Positions 55,113-63,747 of a stretch of 64,000 bases of DNA are shown here, piece by piece. The notes under the pieces were generated by a model that worked only from the letters and a program-made list of their open reading frames with translations, was not told the origin of the DNA and made no database searches. The translations under genes were made by a program, and so were the position numbers. The stretch comes from Desmonostoc muscorum LEGE 12446 (GTDB lineage: Bacteria > Cyanobacteriota > Cyanobacteriia > Cyanobacteriales > Nostocaceae): positions 4,650,001-4,714,000 of the forward strand of contig NZ_JADEXS020000001.1 of the NCBI RefSeq assembly GCF_015207005.2, read 5' to 3'. Every line of letters begins with the position of its first letter. Positions within the stretch are counted from its first letter, which is position 1.

Positions 55113-56069
55113 ATGTCTTTCAAAATAGATCGTGGATTATTTAGATATGATTTCATAGATCATCACGCGGTATTGTGCGTTCCAGTTGATGCGGATGTTA
55201 AAGATATTCGCAAACGCTATCTTCAAATCGCCCGCCGTTTACATCCAGATAGTAGTATTACTGAAAGTCCTGAGCAAAAACAGCTAGGTAATGAATTGTT
55301 ATCCAAGTTGGTTAACCCAGCTTACGAAAAACTTGCTAACGAACGCACTCGGACGGAATATCTTGTGATTTTGTCGCAAATGGGTAAGCGTCTGGTACAA
55401 GAATCTACTTCGGTGACTTTAAACACAGAATTAGGTAGACAGTTAGCTGGTACTACCAATATCGATCATTTTTATAAAAGTGCGATCGCGAAACTAGCCC
55501 AAACCCAATATGATTCTTTAGAGCAAGCCCTGCAAGTCATTGCCCAAATTAGTGAATTAAATTTAGTCTATTTAATGCGGAGTGCAGTTAAAACATCCTC
55601 AGCAGCACCACCAACTGCTCAATCGAAAGTTAACTCGGGTACACATAAGCCAGATACAGCAAAACAGACACCACCAGCAGCACAACCACCAAAAGAAGAC
55701 TCGGTTGTAGAACAGTATGTTCGTCGCGCTCAATCTTTGATTGAGAAAAACCAATTTGCCCAAGCCAAGGTAGAGTTGCAGGAAGCCCTGAAGCTAGAAC
55801 CGAAAAATAGTCACTGCCATAGCTTGATTGGAATGGTGTATTTGAAGCAAAATCAGCTAAAAATGGCAAAAATCCACTTCGAGAACGCTCTGAAATTAGA
55901 TCCCAATGACCAAATGGCGTTGCAATGGAAACCTAAAATAGATAAAGTTTTAGGGCAACAACCTACCGATCATAAGGTGACTTCATCTCCCAATCATGGA
56001 GATAAGCAACCAGATAAATCTGGTAATGGTGGTTTGTTCGGTGGTTTGTTTGGTGGGAAGAAAAAATAA
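55113..56069 (+). CDS. DnaJ-domain protein with TPR repeats
   Basis: A 318-residue protein. The J-domain is at about residues 17-82 with HPD in ARRLHPDSSI. A low-complexity Pro/Thr/Gln linker at about 160-205 follows, then two tetratricopeptide repeats (YVRRAQSLIEKNQFAQAKVELQEALKLEP in the 205-235 region and a second to about 270), and a Gly-rich end GGLFGGLFGGKKK. It probably recruits DnaK to specific partners. Stop and the hisZ start overlap by one base (TAATG), so they are coupled. Confidence 0.85.
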   Translation: MSFKIDRGLFRYDFIDHHAVLCVPVDADVKDIRKRYLQIARRLHPDSSITESPEQKQLGNELLSKLVNPAYEKLANERTRTEYLVILSQMGKRLVQESTSVTLNTELGRQLAGTTNIDHFYKSAIAKLAQTQYDSLEQALQVIAQISELNLVYLMRSAVKTSSAAPPTAQSKVNSGTHKPDTAKQTPPAAQPPKEDSVVEQYVRRAQSLIEKNQFAQAKVELQEALKLEPKNSHCHSLIGMVYLKQNQLKMAKIHFENALKLDPNDQMALQWKPKIDKVLGQQPTDHKVTSSPNHGDKQPDKSGNGGLFGGLFGGKKK

Positions 56070-57280
56070 TGGTGTATCAACCAGCAGCGGGAGCCAGGGA
56101 TTTATTACCCTTAGATGTGGCGAAAAAACGCTGGATTGAAGATAGGTTACAACAGGTGTTTCATCGTTGGGGATATCACAGGATTATTACCTCAACTTTA
56201 GAGCGGATGGATACCTTGATGGCAGGGGAAGCAATCCAGCGCCAGATGGTGATTCAACTACAAAATAGCGAAGACGATGAATTAGGGCTACGTCCAGAAT
56301 TAACAGCATCTATTGCTCGTACTGTCGTCACTCGTATGGCAGATGTAACTTATCCCCAACGGCTGTACTACAATGCCAACGTATTTCGCCGCACTTGGGA
56401 AAGTAGGCATAATCGCCAGCAGGAGTTTTATCAAGCTGGAGTCGAGTTATTAGGTGCTGGTGGATTGCTAGCAAATGCAGAGGTACTGTTATTGGTAGCA
56501 GATTGTCTGGCTGCATTGGGTTTGCGACAGTGGCATTTAATTTTAGGTGAAGCGGGAATTACCCGATCGCTCCTGAATGCCTTTGGTGCTAATCTACAGG
56601 ATAAAGTTCGCACTGCGATCGCTCATCTTGACCGCATTACTATAGATACCTTACCTCTGAGTGACGAACTACGCGATCGCGCCCGAATCATGATGGATCT
56701 GCGCGGGCCAAGTGCTGAAGTGTTGCAAAAAGTCAGTAGCTTGGATTTAGATGAACAAGGGCAACAGGCAGTTAATAACCTCAAATCCCTAGTAGAATTA
56801 CTGGAATCAGAGAAAAAATTCTCCTTAATCCTTGATCTGAGCCTCATCCAGACCATAGACTACTACACTGGAATTGTGTTTGAAGTTGTTAATGATACCG
56901 AATCCCAAGCTCGAATTTTAGGTCAGGGTGGCCGCTACGACCAGCTTTTGGGTCTATATCATCCCCAAGGAGAAAACATCCCCGGAATTGGTTTTGTACT
57001 TAACATCGAAGATTTATACCAAGTTTTATTATCAACTGGGCAATTACCGCAAGCAACCCCAGCTAGCAACTGGTTGGTAGTACCAGAGACGCCGAGTGCT
57101 GACGCTTCTGCCTTCGCCTACGCGCAAAAACTCCGAGATTCGACTCATTTGGTGCGGGTGGAAATGGATTTGCTCAGAAAAGATACAGACGCTATCCGCC
57201 AATATGCACGCGATCGCGGTATTGCCCAAATTGCCTGGATCAAAGCTGATGGCTCACCCAAAATTGAATCATTGCGTTAA
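56069..57280 (+). CDS. hisZ: ATP phosphoribosyltransferase regulatory subunit HisZ
   Basis: A 403-residue HisRS paralog that lacks charging activity and activates the short form of HisG, the first enzyme of histidine synthesis. It has class II synthetase motifs YQPAAGARDLLP, ELTASIARTVVTR and YYNANVFRRTWE, then FYQAGVELLGA and GQGGRYDQLLGLY, but no anticodon-binding domain of full HisRS length. The C-terminal 100 residues are a small extra domain. Coupled with the DnaJ-TPR gene upstream. Confidence 0.92.
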   Translation: MVYQPAAGARDLLPLDVAKKRWIEDRLQQVFHRWGYHRIITSTLERMDTLMAGEAIQRQMVIQLQNSEDDELGLRPELTASIARTVVTRMADVTYPQRLYYNANVFRRTWESRHNRQQEFYQAGVELLGAGGLLANAEVLLLVADCLAALGLRQWHLILGEAGITRSLLNAFGANLQDKVRTAIAHLDRITIDTLPLSDELRDRARIMMDLRGPSAEVLQKVSSLDLDEQGQQAVNNLKSLVELLESEKKFSLILDLSLIQTIDYYTGIVFEVVNDTESQARILGQGGRYDQLLGLYHPQGENIPGIGFVLNIEDLYQVLLSTGQLPQATPASNWLVVPETPSADASAFAYAQKLRDSTHLVRVEMDLLRKDTDAIRQYARDRGIAQIAWIKADGSPKIESLR

Positions 57281-57313
57281 GTAAATTGGGCATTGGGAGG
57301 TGTGGGAGGAGGG

Positions 57314-57629
57314 CATTGGTGTCAACTTAAGCTCAAACAGTTGTCCCACAAAGGTTATACCCCACCCCTCAATTCCCTCCCCGAAGTTCAGGGGGAGGGG
57401 AAGTTTTGCGTCAGCAAAGCCGGGGTGTGGTGACTCCGGATTGATCCTTGCTAAAAGGGGTTTAAAACCCCATCCCCAATGCCAAAGCTTGTTTTGTGTT
57501 GGGGTCTAAATCCCCATCACAAAACCATACTTCCGACTTCCGACTTCCGACTTCCGACTTATTTAATGGTAATTGAGTAAGTTTTACATAACGTCATTAC
57601 AAGGTTTTTACGTTAAGTTGACACCAATG
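57314..57629. mobile_element. 316-bp element with 17-bp TIR CATTGGTGTCAACTTAA
   Basis: CATTGGTGTCAACTTAA at 57314-57330 and its exact complement at 57613-57629. The inner left end reads GCTCAAACAGTTGTCCC; the element at 62864-63286 shares both ends. The interior holds C/G-rich palindromes and a CTTCCGA array (about 57531-57560), but no gene. No clean target duplication is visible. It fills most of the gap 57281-57751; positions 57660-57700 are a CTCCCTCAT array. Confidence 0.75.
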
Positions 57630-57751
57630 GGGAGGAGAGGAAAGGGGAAGTATCAATTATGTTTCTCCCTCATCTCCCTCATCTCCCTCATCTCCCGACA
57701 CTCCCCTGCTAGTCTAGAAATAGCCGATACAGAACAAAGGGAATCGAGAAC

Positions 57752-57979
57752 ATGCCGCACACAATTGTTACAGAAGTCTGTGAAGGCGTCGCTGACTGCG
57801 TAGGTGCCTGTCCCGTAGCTTGCATTCATGAAGGCCCAGGCAAAAATGCCAAGGGAACCGATTGGTACTGGATTGACTTTGCCACCTGCATTGACTGTGG
57901 TATATGTCTCCAAGTTTGCCCAGTTGAAGGGGCAATTCTTCCAGAAGAACGACCGGAGTTGCAAAAAACCCCGGAATAG
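57752..57979 (+). CDS. 4Fe-4S ferredoxin
   Basis: A 75-residue ferredoxin of the two-cluster kind. The first ligand set is spread as CEGVADCVGACPVAC and the second as CIDCGICLQVCPV. The insert between them (IHEGPGKNAKGTDWYWID) is characteristic of small ferredoxins found widely in cyanobacteria. The start follows the CTCCCTCAT array. The redox partner is unknown. The LivF-type ATPase gene follows 80 bases later. Confidence 0.9.
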   Translation: MPHTIVTEVCEGVADCVGACPVACIHEGPGKNAKGTDWYWIDFATCIDCGICLQVCPVEGAILPEERPELQKTPE

Positions 57980-58059
57980 TTCATAGTCAGTGGTCAGTTG
58001 TCAGTTGTTTTTTGGCAATGACCACTGACAAATGACAAATGACGAATCACAAACGACAC

Positions 58060-58788
58060 ATGACAAATGATTATTTACTAGAAGTTAAAAACGTTCATGC
58101 CGGATATATCAAAGATGTAGATATCCTACAAGGTGTGAATTTTCACGCTGCACCAGGGGAATTGGTAGCAGTAATTGGCCCTAATGGTGCTGGTAAATCT
58201 ACTTTAGCAAAAACAATTTTTGGGCTTTTAATTCCTCACACAGGCACAATTACCTTCAAAGGTGAAAACATTGTGGGGCTAAAGTCGAATCAAATTGTGC
58301 AACGGGGAATGTGCTATGTACCGCAAATAGTTAATGTTTTCCCCTCCCTCAGTGTCGAAGAGAACTTAGAGATGGGTGCTTTTGTCCTCAACGTTCCTTT
58401 GAAACCACTCAAAGATAAAATATTTACTATGTTTCCTAGACTGAGCGATCGCCGTAATCAACGCGCTGGTACCTTATCTGGAGGAGAACGCCAGATGCTA
58501 GCGATGGGCAAAGCTTTGATGTTGGAACCTAGTTTACTGATTTTGGATGAACCTTCTGCTGCTTTATCACCCATCTTGGTAACACAAGTGTTTGAGCAGA
58601 TTAAACAAATAAATCAAACAGGTACTGCGATCGTATTAGTAGAACAAAATGCCCGCAAGGCTTTAGAAATGGCTCATCGCGGATATGTATTAGAGTCCGG
58701 ACGCGATGCTATCTCAGGCCCTGGTGAAGAATTATTGAATGATCCGAAAGTGGGTGAGTTGTATTTGGGAGCAGGTAAAAGGCATTAA
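58060..58788 (+). CDS. LivF/NatE-type ABC transporter ATP-binding protein
   Basis: A 242-residue ATPase from ATG 58060 (another ATG at 58039 adds seven residues; both sit in an AAATGAC array). Walker A IGPNGAGKST, Q-loop YVPQ, signature LSGGERQ, Walker B LLILDEPSAAL and switch His region VLVEQNARKAL. The sequence pattern is that of the second ATPase (LivF) of branched-chain or neutral amino acid uptake; in Anabaena the N-I system uses NatE. No permease or binding-protein gene is adjacent, as often seen for scattered nat genes. Confidence 0.88.
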   Translation: MTNDYLLEVKNVHAGYIKDVDILQGVNFHAAPGELVAVIGPNGAGKSTLAKTIFGLLIPHTGTITFKGENIVGLKSNQIVQRGMCYVPQIVNVFPSLSVEENLEMGAFVLNVPLKPLKDKIFTMFPRLSDRRNQRAGTLSGGERQMLAMGKALMLEPSLLILDEPSAALSPILVTQVFEQIKQINQTGTAIVLVEQNARKALEMAHRGYVLESGRDAISGPGEELLNDPKVGELYLGAGKRH

Positions 58789-59046
58789 TACAGGAGAATT
58801 CAGAATTCAGAATTCAGGAGTAAAACAGCCTTTATATCTGGATTTGAAACTTATACCATTTCTTTGTAAGGCTACGCCAAATTTTCTTGGCTTTTTCTTT
58901 CTTTGTGTCCTTTGCGCTCTTTGCGGTAGCCTGCGGCAAGCCGCTGTGCGTCTACGTTCCTCATATAGTTTGGCGCATGTTCATACAGAATTTGTATTAG
59001 ATTCTGTAGCTCACTCGCTGCAAATTGCTGTAATTCAAAATATAAA

Positions 59047-59562
59047 ATGGCTAACAGCTTAAAAATAGTTTCTGGTGGTCAAACTGGAGCAGACCGCGCA
59101 GCTCTGGATTGGGCTATAGCTCATCAAGTTCCTCACGGAGGCTGGTGTCCTAGAGGACGGAAAGCAGAAGATGGTGTTATTAATCCACGCTATAACCTAA
59201 CTGAAACACCATCAGATGAATATTCCCAGCGGACTGAATGGAATGTCCGCGACTCTGATGGAACTGTTATATTTTCTATTGCTCAAAAACTTTTCGCCGG
59301 CACTTTATTAACTGCCCAATTAGCTCAAAAATATCAGAAACCTTGTATACATATATGTAAAGAATTAACCCATATAAATCCTGTCAGCGAATTATTATTA
59401 TTTATTTTAAACTATAAAATAGTTACTCTTAATGTTGCAGAAACAAGAGCTTCCGATGAACCAGATGTATATCAGTTTGTAAAAATTACTTTTGAAGAAG
59501 CTATTTTTTATAAAAAAAATAATTATAATCACGTTTTACGATACAAAATGAAAATTAAATAA
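59047..59562 (+). CDS. Putative molybdenum carrier-like protein
   Basis: A 171-residue protein matching the Rossmann-like family annotated as putative molybdenum carrier (related to DprA/LOG folds): KIVSGGQTGADRAALDWA at the start, then GWCPRGRKAEDGVI, YNLTETPSDEYSQRTEWNV and SDGTVIFS. The GGxTGADR loop probably binds a phosphate or nucleotide. The C-terminal tail is Lys/Asn-rich. Molybdenum transport has not been shown for the family as far as I know, so the name is tentative. Confidence 0.8.
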   Translation: MANSLKIVSGGQTGADRAALDWAIAHQVPHGGWCPRGRKAEDGVINPRYNLTETPSDEYSQRTEWNVRDSDGTVIFSIAQKLFAGTLLTAQLAQKYQKPCIHICKELTHINPVSELLLFILNYKIVTLNVAETRASDEPDVYQFVKITFEEAIFYKKNNYNHVLRYKMKIK

Positions 59563-59649
59563 CTCTTAAACAGTGTAATAGGGTACTCTTACATTCTATT
59601 TGCATCTGATATCTTCCTGATACTAATAAAAATGTTGTCAGGTAGATTA

Positions 59650-60372
59650 ATGAGTCAAATTAATGGATTCGTAGGGCGACGTGATTTCTTGAAATTCGCA
59701 AGTGTGATGGGTATTGCGGTTACTGCTTTTGGCGATCGCTTTTGGAGTGCAGAACAAGCTGCTGCGGCTGATGTTCATCCAGTTAACCCTAATCCAGTCA
59801 GTCCTAATGAAGCTGTTAGACGCTTGCTCAATGGTAATCAAAGATTTGTTCATCAACAACGTAAATATCCCGATCAATCATTAGAACATCTACGATTAGT
59901 TGCTAAAGCTCAGTATCCATTTGCTGCAATATTAGGCTGTGCAGATTCTAGAGTACCTGCGGAAATTGTCTTCGATCAAGGACTTGGAGATTTATTTGTT
60001 GTGCGAGTGGCTGGTAATGTTGCTAGTGACATGGCTATAGGTAGTTTAGAATATTCTACAGCCGTATTAGGTTCGCAGTTAATTGTAGTTTTAGGTCATA
60101 AAAGATGCGGCGCAGTCACAGAAGCAATCAAAAACGAACCACTTCCTGGCAGAATTGGCTTTGTTGTTGAAAGCATCAAACCTGCTTTAGCTAACGTGAA
60201 ATTGACAACTGCTAATACTAGTGATGATGCGGTTAAAGCGAATGTTAAATATCAGGCTAAAAAATTGGAAGAAAGCTCAGTAATATTAGCTAAATTACTC
60301 CGTGAAGGTAAACTAAAAATTATTGGCGCTTGTTACGATATTGACACTGGTGAGGTCAATATTGTTAATTAA
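59650..60372 (+). CDS. Beta-carbonic anhydrase with Tat signal (EcaB-like)
   Basis: A 240-residue beta-type carbonic anhydrase. ATG 59650 (MSQINGFVGRRDFLKF) is preferred over 59632 because the twin-arginine signal RRDFLK then lies near the N-terminus; the cut is near AAA-D. Zinc ligands: Cys in LGCADSR, Asp/Arg dyad in the same motif, His and Cys in GHKRCGAV. Exported enzymes of this type are called EcaB in cyanobacteria and interconvert CO2 and bicarbonate outside the cytoplasm. Confidence 0.9.
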   Translation: MSQINGFVGRRDFLKFASVMGIAVTAFGDRFWSAEQAAAADVHPVNPNPVSPNEAVRRLLNGNQRFVHQQRKYPDQSLEHLRLVAKAQYPFAAILGCADSRVPAEIVFDQGLGDLFVVRVAGNVASDMAIGSLEYSTAVLGSQLIVVLGHKRCGAVTEAIKNEPLPGRIGFVVESIKPALANVKLTTANTSDDAVKANVKYQAKKLEESSVILAKLLREGKLKIIGACYDIDTGEVNIVN

Positions 60373-61096
60373 ACATCTTTTGGATGTAGAATTTTGAGTT
60401 TAATAATGTTTAAAAAAGTATTAGTTATATAGCTATTTTTGATTTGGTTAAGTACACAGATATAACCTAAGAATAGTAGACGAAACAACAATTTTAAACT
60501 TCTATCCTTTGCTGAACTTAGAAAAATACTCCTGATACAATTTCACAAAATACCTGCTACATATACATTGCTAGGGGGTACAGCTGTACGCCCCTACAGC
60601 TGATGAATTTATTGCAAAAATTTTTGAAAATGCTACTATGTGGCGATGCTTGAGTTGGGTTAAGCCAACGCAAACTCACGAAGATTCGCAAAAATCCAAA
60701 AGCCAAGCACAGCCGAAGCTTGTAACAAATAAACCCAGCAGAGGTCATATAACAAGACCACCTGCCAGGAAGGTATAGTTTATTCTGGCCATGTTTGATT
60801 AGGTTAGCGCTTATTTATCAAAAATAATGCGTATCCTCAGTTAGGATAACTAAAATGTTTGCAAAACTTAGTTAATAAACGTTAAGAAACAGGTTAATTT
60901 ACAGTTAAGGCTAAATGAATGGGGAGTGGGGAGTGGGGAGTGGGGGAGCAGGGGAGGCAGGGGAGGCAGGGGAGGCAGGGGAGGCAGGGGGAGAAATAAC
61001 CAATGCCCAATGCCCAATGACTAATGACTAATGACTAATGATTAATAATATAAGAAAGCGCTTCACACTTCTTAAATAATCAGCTTTACAAGAACT
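60373..61096. other. Gene-free region with palindrome and short-repeat arrays
   Basis: Positions about 60572-60597 carry the hairpin GGGGGTACAGCTGTACGCCCC. 60915-60995 hold GGGGAGT and GGCAGGGGA arrays, and 60998-61045 CCAATGC and AATGACT arrays. The rest is AT-rich. A 63-codon frame at 60557-60748 (minus) spans the palindrome and is not credible. Confidence 0.5.
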
Positions 61097-62605
61097 ATGG
61101 CTAGAGACTTACGGGGATTCATTAAAATTCTAGAAGAAAGAGGACAATTACGGCGGATTTCAGCTTTAGTTGACCCTGATTTAGAAATTGCTGAGATTTC
61201 TAACCGGATGCTACAGAAAGGTGGGCCAGGGTTGTTGTTTGAAAACGTCAAAGGTGCTTCTTTCCCGGTGGCGGTAAATTTGATGGGAACTGTGGAAAGG
61301 ATTTGTTGGGCGATGAATATGCAACGTCCAGAGGAGTTGGAAACTCTGGGGAAAAAGTTGAGTATGCTGCAACAACCAAAACCACCGAAGAAGATTTCCC
61401 AGGCGATAGATTTTGGTAAGGTGCTGTTTGACGTGGTGAAGGCGAAACCCGGACGGGATTTTTTCCCGGCTTGTCAGCAAGTTGTGATTCAAGGCGATGA
61501 TTTAGATTTAACCAAGTTGCCTTTGATACGTCCTTATTGTGGTGATGCTGGCAAGATTATCACACTGGGATTAGTAATTACTAAGGATTGTGAGACGGGT
61601 ACGCCAAATGTAGGGGTGTATCGTTTGCAACTCCAATCAAAAAATACGATGACGGTTCACTGGTTATCGGTACGGGGTGGGGCAAGGCATTTGCGAAAAG
61701 CGGCTGAACGTGGGAAAAAATTAGAAGTAGCGATCGCACTTGGTGTAGATCCTTTAATTATCATGGCAGCAGCTACGCCTATTCCTGTAGATTTATCAGA
61801 ATGGCTGTTTGCTGGACTTTATGGCGGTTCGGGTGTGCAGTTGGCGAAGTGTAAAACTGTAGATTTGGAAGTTCCCGCAGATTCAGAATTTGTCTTGGAA
61901 GGAACGATTACACCGGGGGAAGTTTTGCCGGATGGGCCTTTTGGCGACCACATGGGTTACTATGGTGGCGTTGAAGATTCGCCTTTGGTTCGCTTCAACT
62001 GCATGACACACCGCAAAGATCCGATTTACTTAACAACATTTAGCGGTCGTCCACCCAAAGAAGAAGCGATGATGGCGATCGCACTTAATCGCATCTATAC
62101 ACCTATTCTCCGGCAACAAGTCTCCGAAATCGTCGATTTTTTCTTACCAATGGAAGCTTTGAGTTACAAAGCAGCGATTATTTCCATTGATAAAGCATAT
62201 CCGGGACAAGCGCGACGGGCGGCTTTGGCGTTTTGGAGTGCTTTACCACAATTTACTTACACGAAGTTTGTCATTGTAGTGGATAAAGATATAAATATTC
62301 GCGATCCGCGTCAAGTTGTATGGGCAATTAGTTCTAAAGTTGATCCAGTGCGAGATGTGTTTATTTTGCCAAATACGCCCTTTGATAGTTTGGATTTTGC
62401 CAGCGAAAAAATTGGCTTAGGTGGACGTATGGGAATTGATGCTACCACAAAAATTCCACCGGAAACAGACCATGAATGGGGTGCTGCTTTAGAATCAGAT
62501 CCAGATGTAGCGGCGATGGTAGATAGACGATGGGTGGAGTATGGTTTGGCAGAGTTGCAATTAGGAGAAGTTGATCCAAATCTGTTTGGCTACGATATGA
62601 AGTAG
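61097..62605 (+). CDS. UbiD family decarboxylase
   Basis: A 502-residue prenylated-FMN-dependent decarboxylase. Features: MARDLRGFIKILEERGQL at the start, PNVGVYRLQ, the metal/cofactor-binding GDHMGYYGG following PDGPF, and the C-terminal region KIGLGGRMGIDATTK. Length is normal. UbiD acts on 4-hydroxy-3-polyprenylbenzoate in ubiquinone synthesis; in cyanobacteria it probably serves plastoquinone synthesis. No flavin prenyltransferase (ubiX) is adjacent. Confidence 0.9.
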   Translation: MARDLRGFIKILEERGQLRRISALVDPDLEIAEISNRMLQKGGPGLLFENVKGASFPVAVNLMGTVERICWAMNMQRPEELETLGKKLSMLQQPKPPKKISQAIDFGKVLFDVVKAKPGRDFFPACQQVVIQGDDLDLTKLPLIRPYCGDAGKIITLGLVITKDCETGTPNVGVYRLQLQSKNTMTVHWLSVRGGARHLRKAAERGKKLEVAIALGVDPLIIMAAATPIPVDLSEWLFAGLYGGSGVQLAKCKTVDLEVPADSEFVLEGTITPGEVLPDGPFGDHMGYYGGVEDSPLVRFNCMTHRKDPIYLTTFSGRPPKEEAMMAIALNRIYTPILRQQVSEIVDFFLPMEALSYKAAIISIDKAYPGQARRAALAFWSALPQFTYTKFVIVVDKDINIRDPRQVVWAISSKVDPVRDVFILPNTPFDSLDFASEKIGLGGRMGIDATTKIPPETDHEWGAALESDPDVAAMVDRRWVEYGLAELQLGEVDPNLFGYDMK

Positions 62606-62680
62606 TATTTTGGATCGCGGTGCGTTATGCTGTCGCTAACAACGCACCCTAGATTTAAATTTCTAAAAGTTAGTTTACGA

Positions 62681-62796
62681 GTCACAAAAGCTGCTTTTAG
62701 AGTCGCAAAAGCTGCTTTTTATGTCACAAAAGCTGCTTTTTATCTCACAAAAGCTGCTTTTTATCTCGCAAAAGCTGCTTTTCATGTCGCAAAAGC
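62681..62796. repeat. 21-bp minisatellite, 5.5 units
   Basis: Unit consensus GTCACAAAAGCTGCTTTTTA plus T, starts 62681, 62702, 62723, 62744, 62765 and a half unit at 62786. Each unit contains the palindrome AAAAGCTGCTTTT. Because 21 is a multiple of 3 it opens spurious frames on both strands. Confidence 0.85.
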
Positions 62797-62863
62797 AAAT
62801 ATAGCGGTTCCCACATGGATGAGGTACAGAAAAAAATAGATCCTCGTAGGGGCGCACAGCTGT

Positions 62864-63286
62864 CATACGTGTCAACTTAAGCTCAAATGCTTGTCCCGCA
62901 GGCATTTTACCCCCCTTAATCCCCCCTTATAAAGCAGGGCTGATTCATTCCCCAAAGAGCTTTAAAAATCAAGGGTTCCAGCGATTAAAAATTAGTTATT
63001 TTGTTACTGGCGTGCCGATGAAACCAACTATTTTACTGATATTTCAGTGCTTAAATGTTCATCTCTTCGTCACGCTTACTTACAATTTTCTTGCTAACCA
63101 TCTTGACAAATCCTGTTTGAAATGGAATGAAACAGCCCTGCCCTTATAAAGGGGGGAGACCGGAAAATCCAGTTCCCTCCCCTTTATAAGGGGAGGGTTA
63201 GGGTGGGGTAACGCGTTGAGTGATGGTCAGTGAGTGAACTCAATATCACGTCTTAACTAGGGTTTCACGTTAAGTTGACACCAATG
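62864..63286. mobile_element. 423-bp element with CATTGGTGTCAACTTAA-type ends and 9-bp target duplication
   Basis: The left end is CATACGTGTCAACTTAA, the right end the complement of CATTGGTGTCAACTTAA. CACAGCTGT occurs directly on both sides (62855-62863 and 63287-63295). The inner left sequence GCTCAAATGCTTGTCCC and right sequence CACGTTAAGTTG are shared with 57314-57629. There is no gene inside, but it carries another MITE. Confidence 0.8.
62934..63141. mobile_element. 208-bp MITE with TIR GCAGGGCTGATTCATTCC and 9-bp target duplication
   Basis: An 18-base inverted end (62934-62951 and 63124-63141) with one mismatch, flanked by the direct repeat CCTTATAAA (62925-62933 and 63142-63150). It was inserted in a CCCCCCTTATAAAGGGGGG-type palindrome that is part of the 423-bp element. 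Non-coding. Confidence 0.82.
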
Positions 63287-63747
63287 CACAGCTGTGCGCC
63301 CCTACCCATGTACCTCATTCAAATGAGAATCGCCATATACTCTGCGATTATAAATCCCGGTTAGATAAACTAAGCCTGTGCAGGCGCAATACGGTTCGGT
63401 TAAGGTTTTTTGATCAAAATTCTAGATCGCAAAGACGCGATAAATCGCGTCTCTTACCTTAACCGATCAGTGTTGCGTACAGACGGACTTGAGGAATTTC
63501 CAACCCGCGTTGGCGGTTTTTTAGCATCTTTTAACGGCGGATTAGCACAGAAAAACCACAGCATCAAAGGGATATTCTGCTGATAATAGATTTCTCCGTG
63601 CAACTTAATTTCAGAATTAAAATCATTTACACTTAAAAGAGTTTTATAGGAATCGGTTTTGATTTTTGAAATTATCTGCGTATGCTGGGAGTGGGGAGTA
63701 GGGAGTAGGGAGTAGGAAAAAGTACTTTGTAAGTGTACGGATTTTTT

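Larger units (their letters stand above)
62799..63338. repeat. Interrupted copy of the 107-bp palindromic element
   Basis: The left part TATAGCGGTTCCCACATGG (from about 62800) and the right part (CATTCAAATGAGAATCGCCATAT) are the two arms of the family seen intact at 5964-6070. The central hairpin GGGGCGCACAGCTGTGCGCCCC is split by the 423-bp element below. Removing the insert and one target copy leaves about 108 bases, matching the intact length. Confidence 0.75.

Noticed and set aside
57573..57803. 76-codon plus-strand frame before the 4Fe-4S ferredoxin
   Set aside because: Reads the CTCCCTCAT array (L-I-S-L-I-S) and overlaps the ferredoxin gene in another frame.
62627..62839. 70-codon frame with KAAFYLTKAAF repeats, and its minus-strand counterpart
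   Set aside because: Produced by the 21-bp minisatellite, whose unit length is a multiple of three, so frames stay open on both strands.
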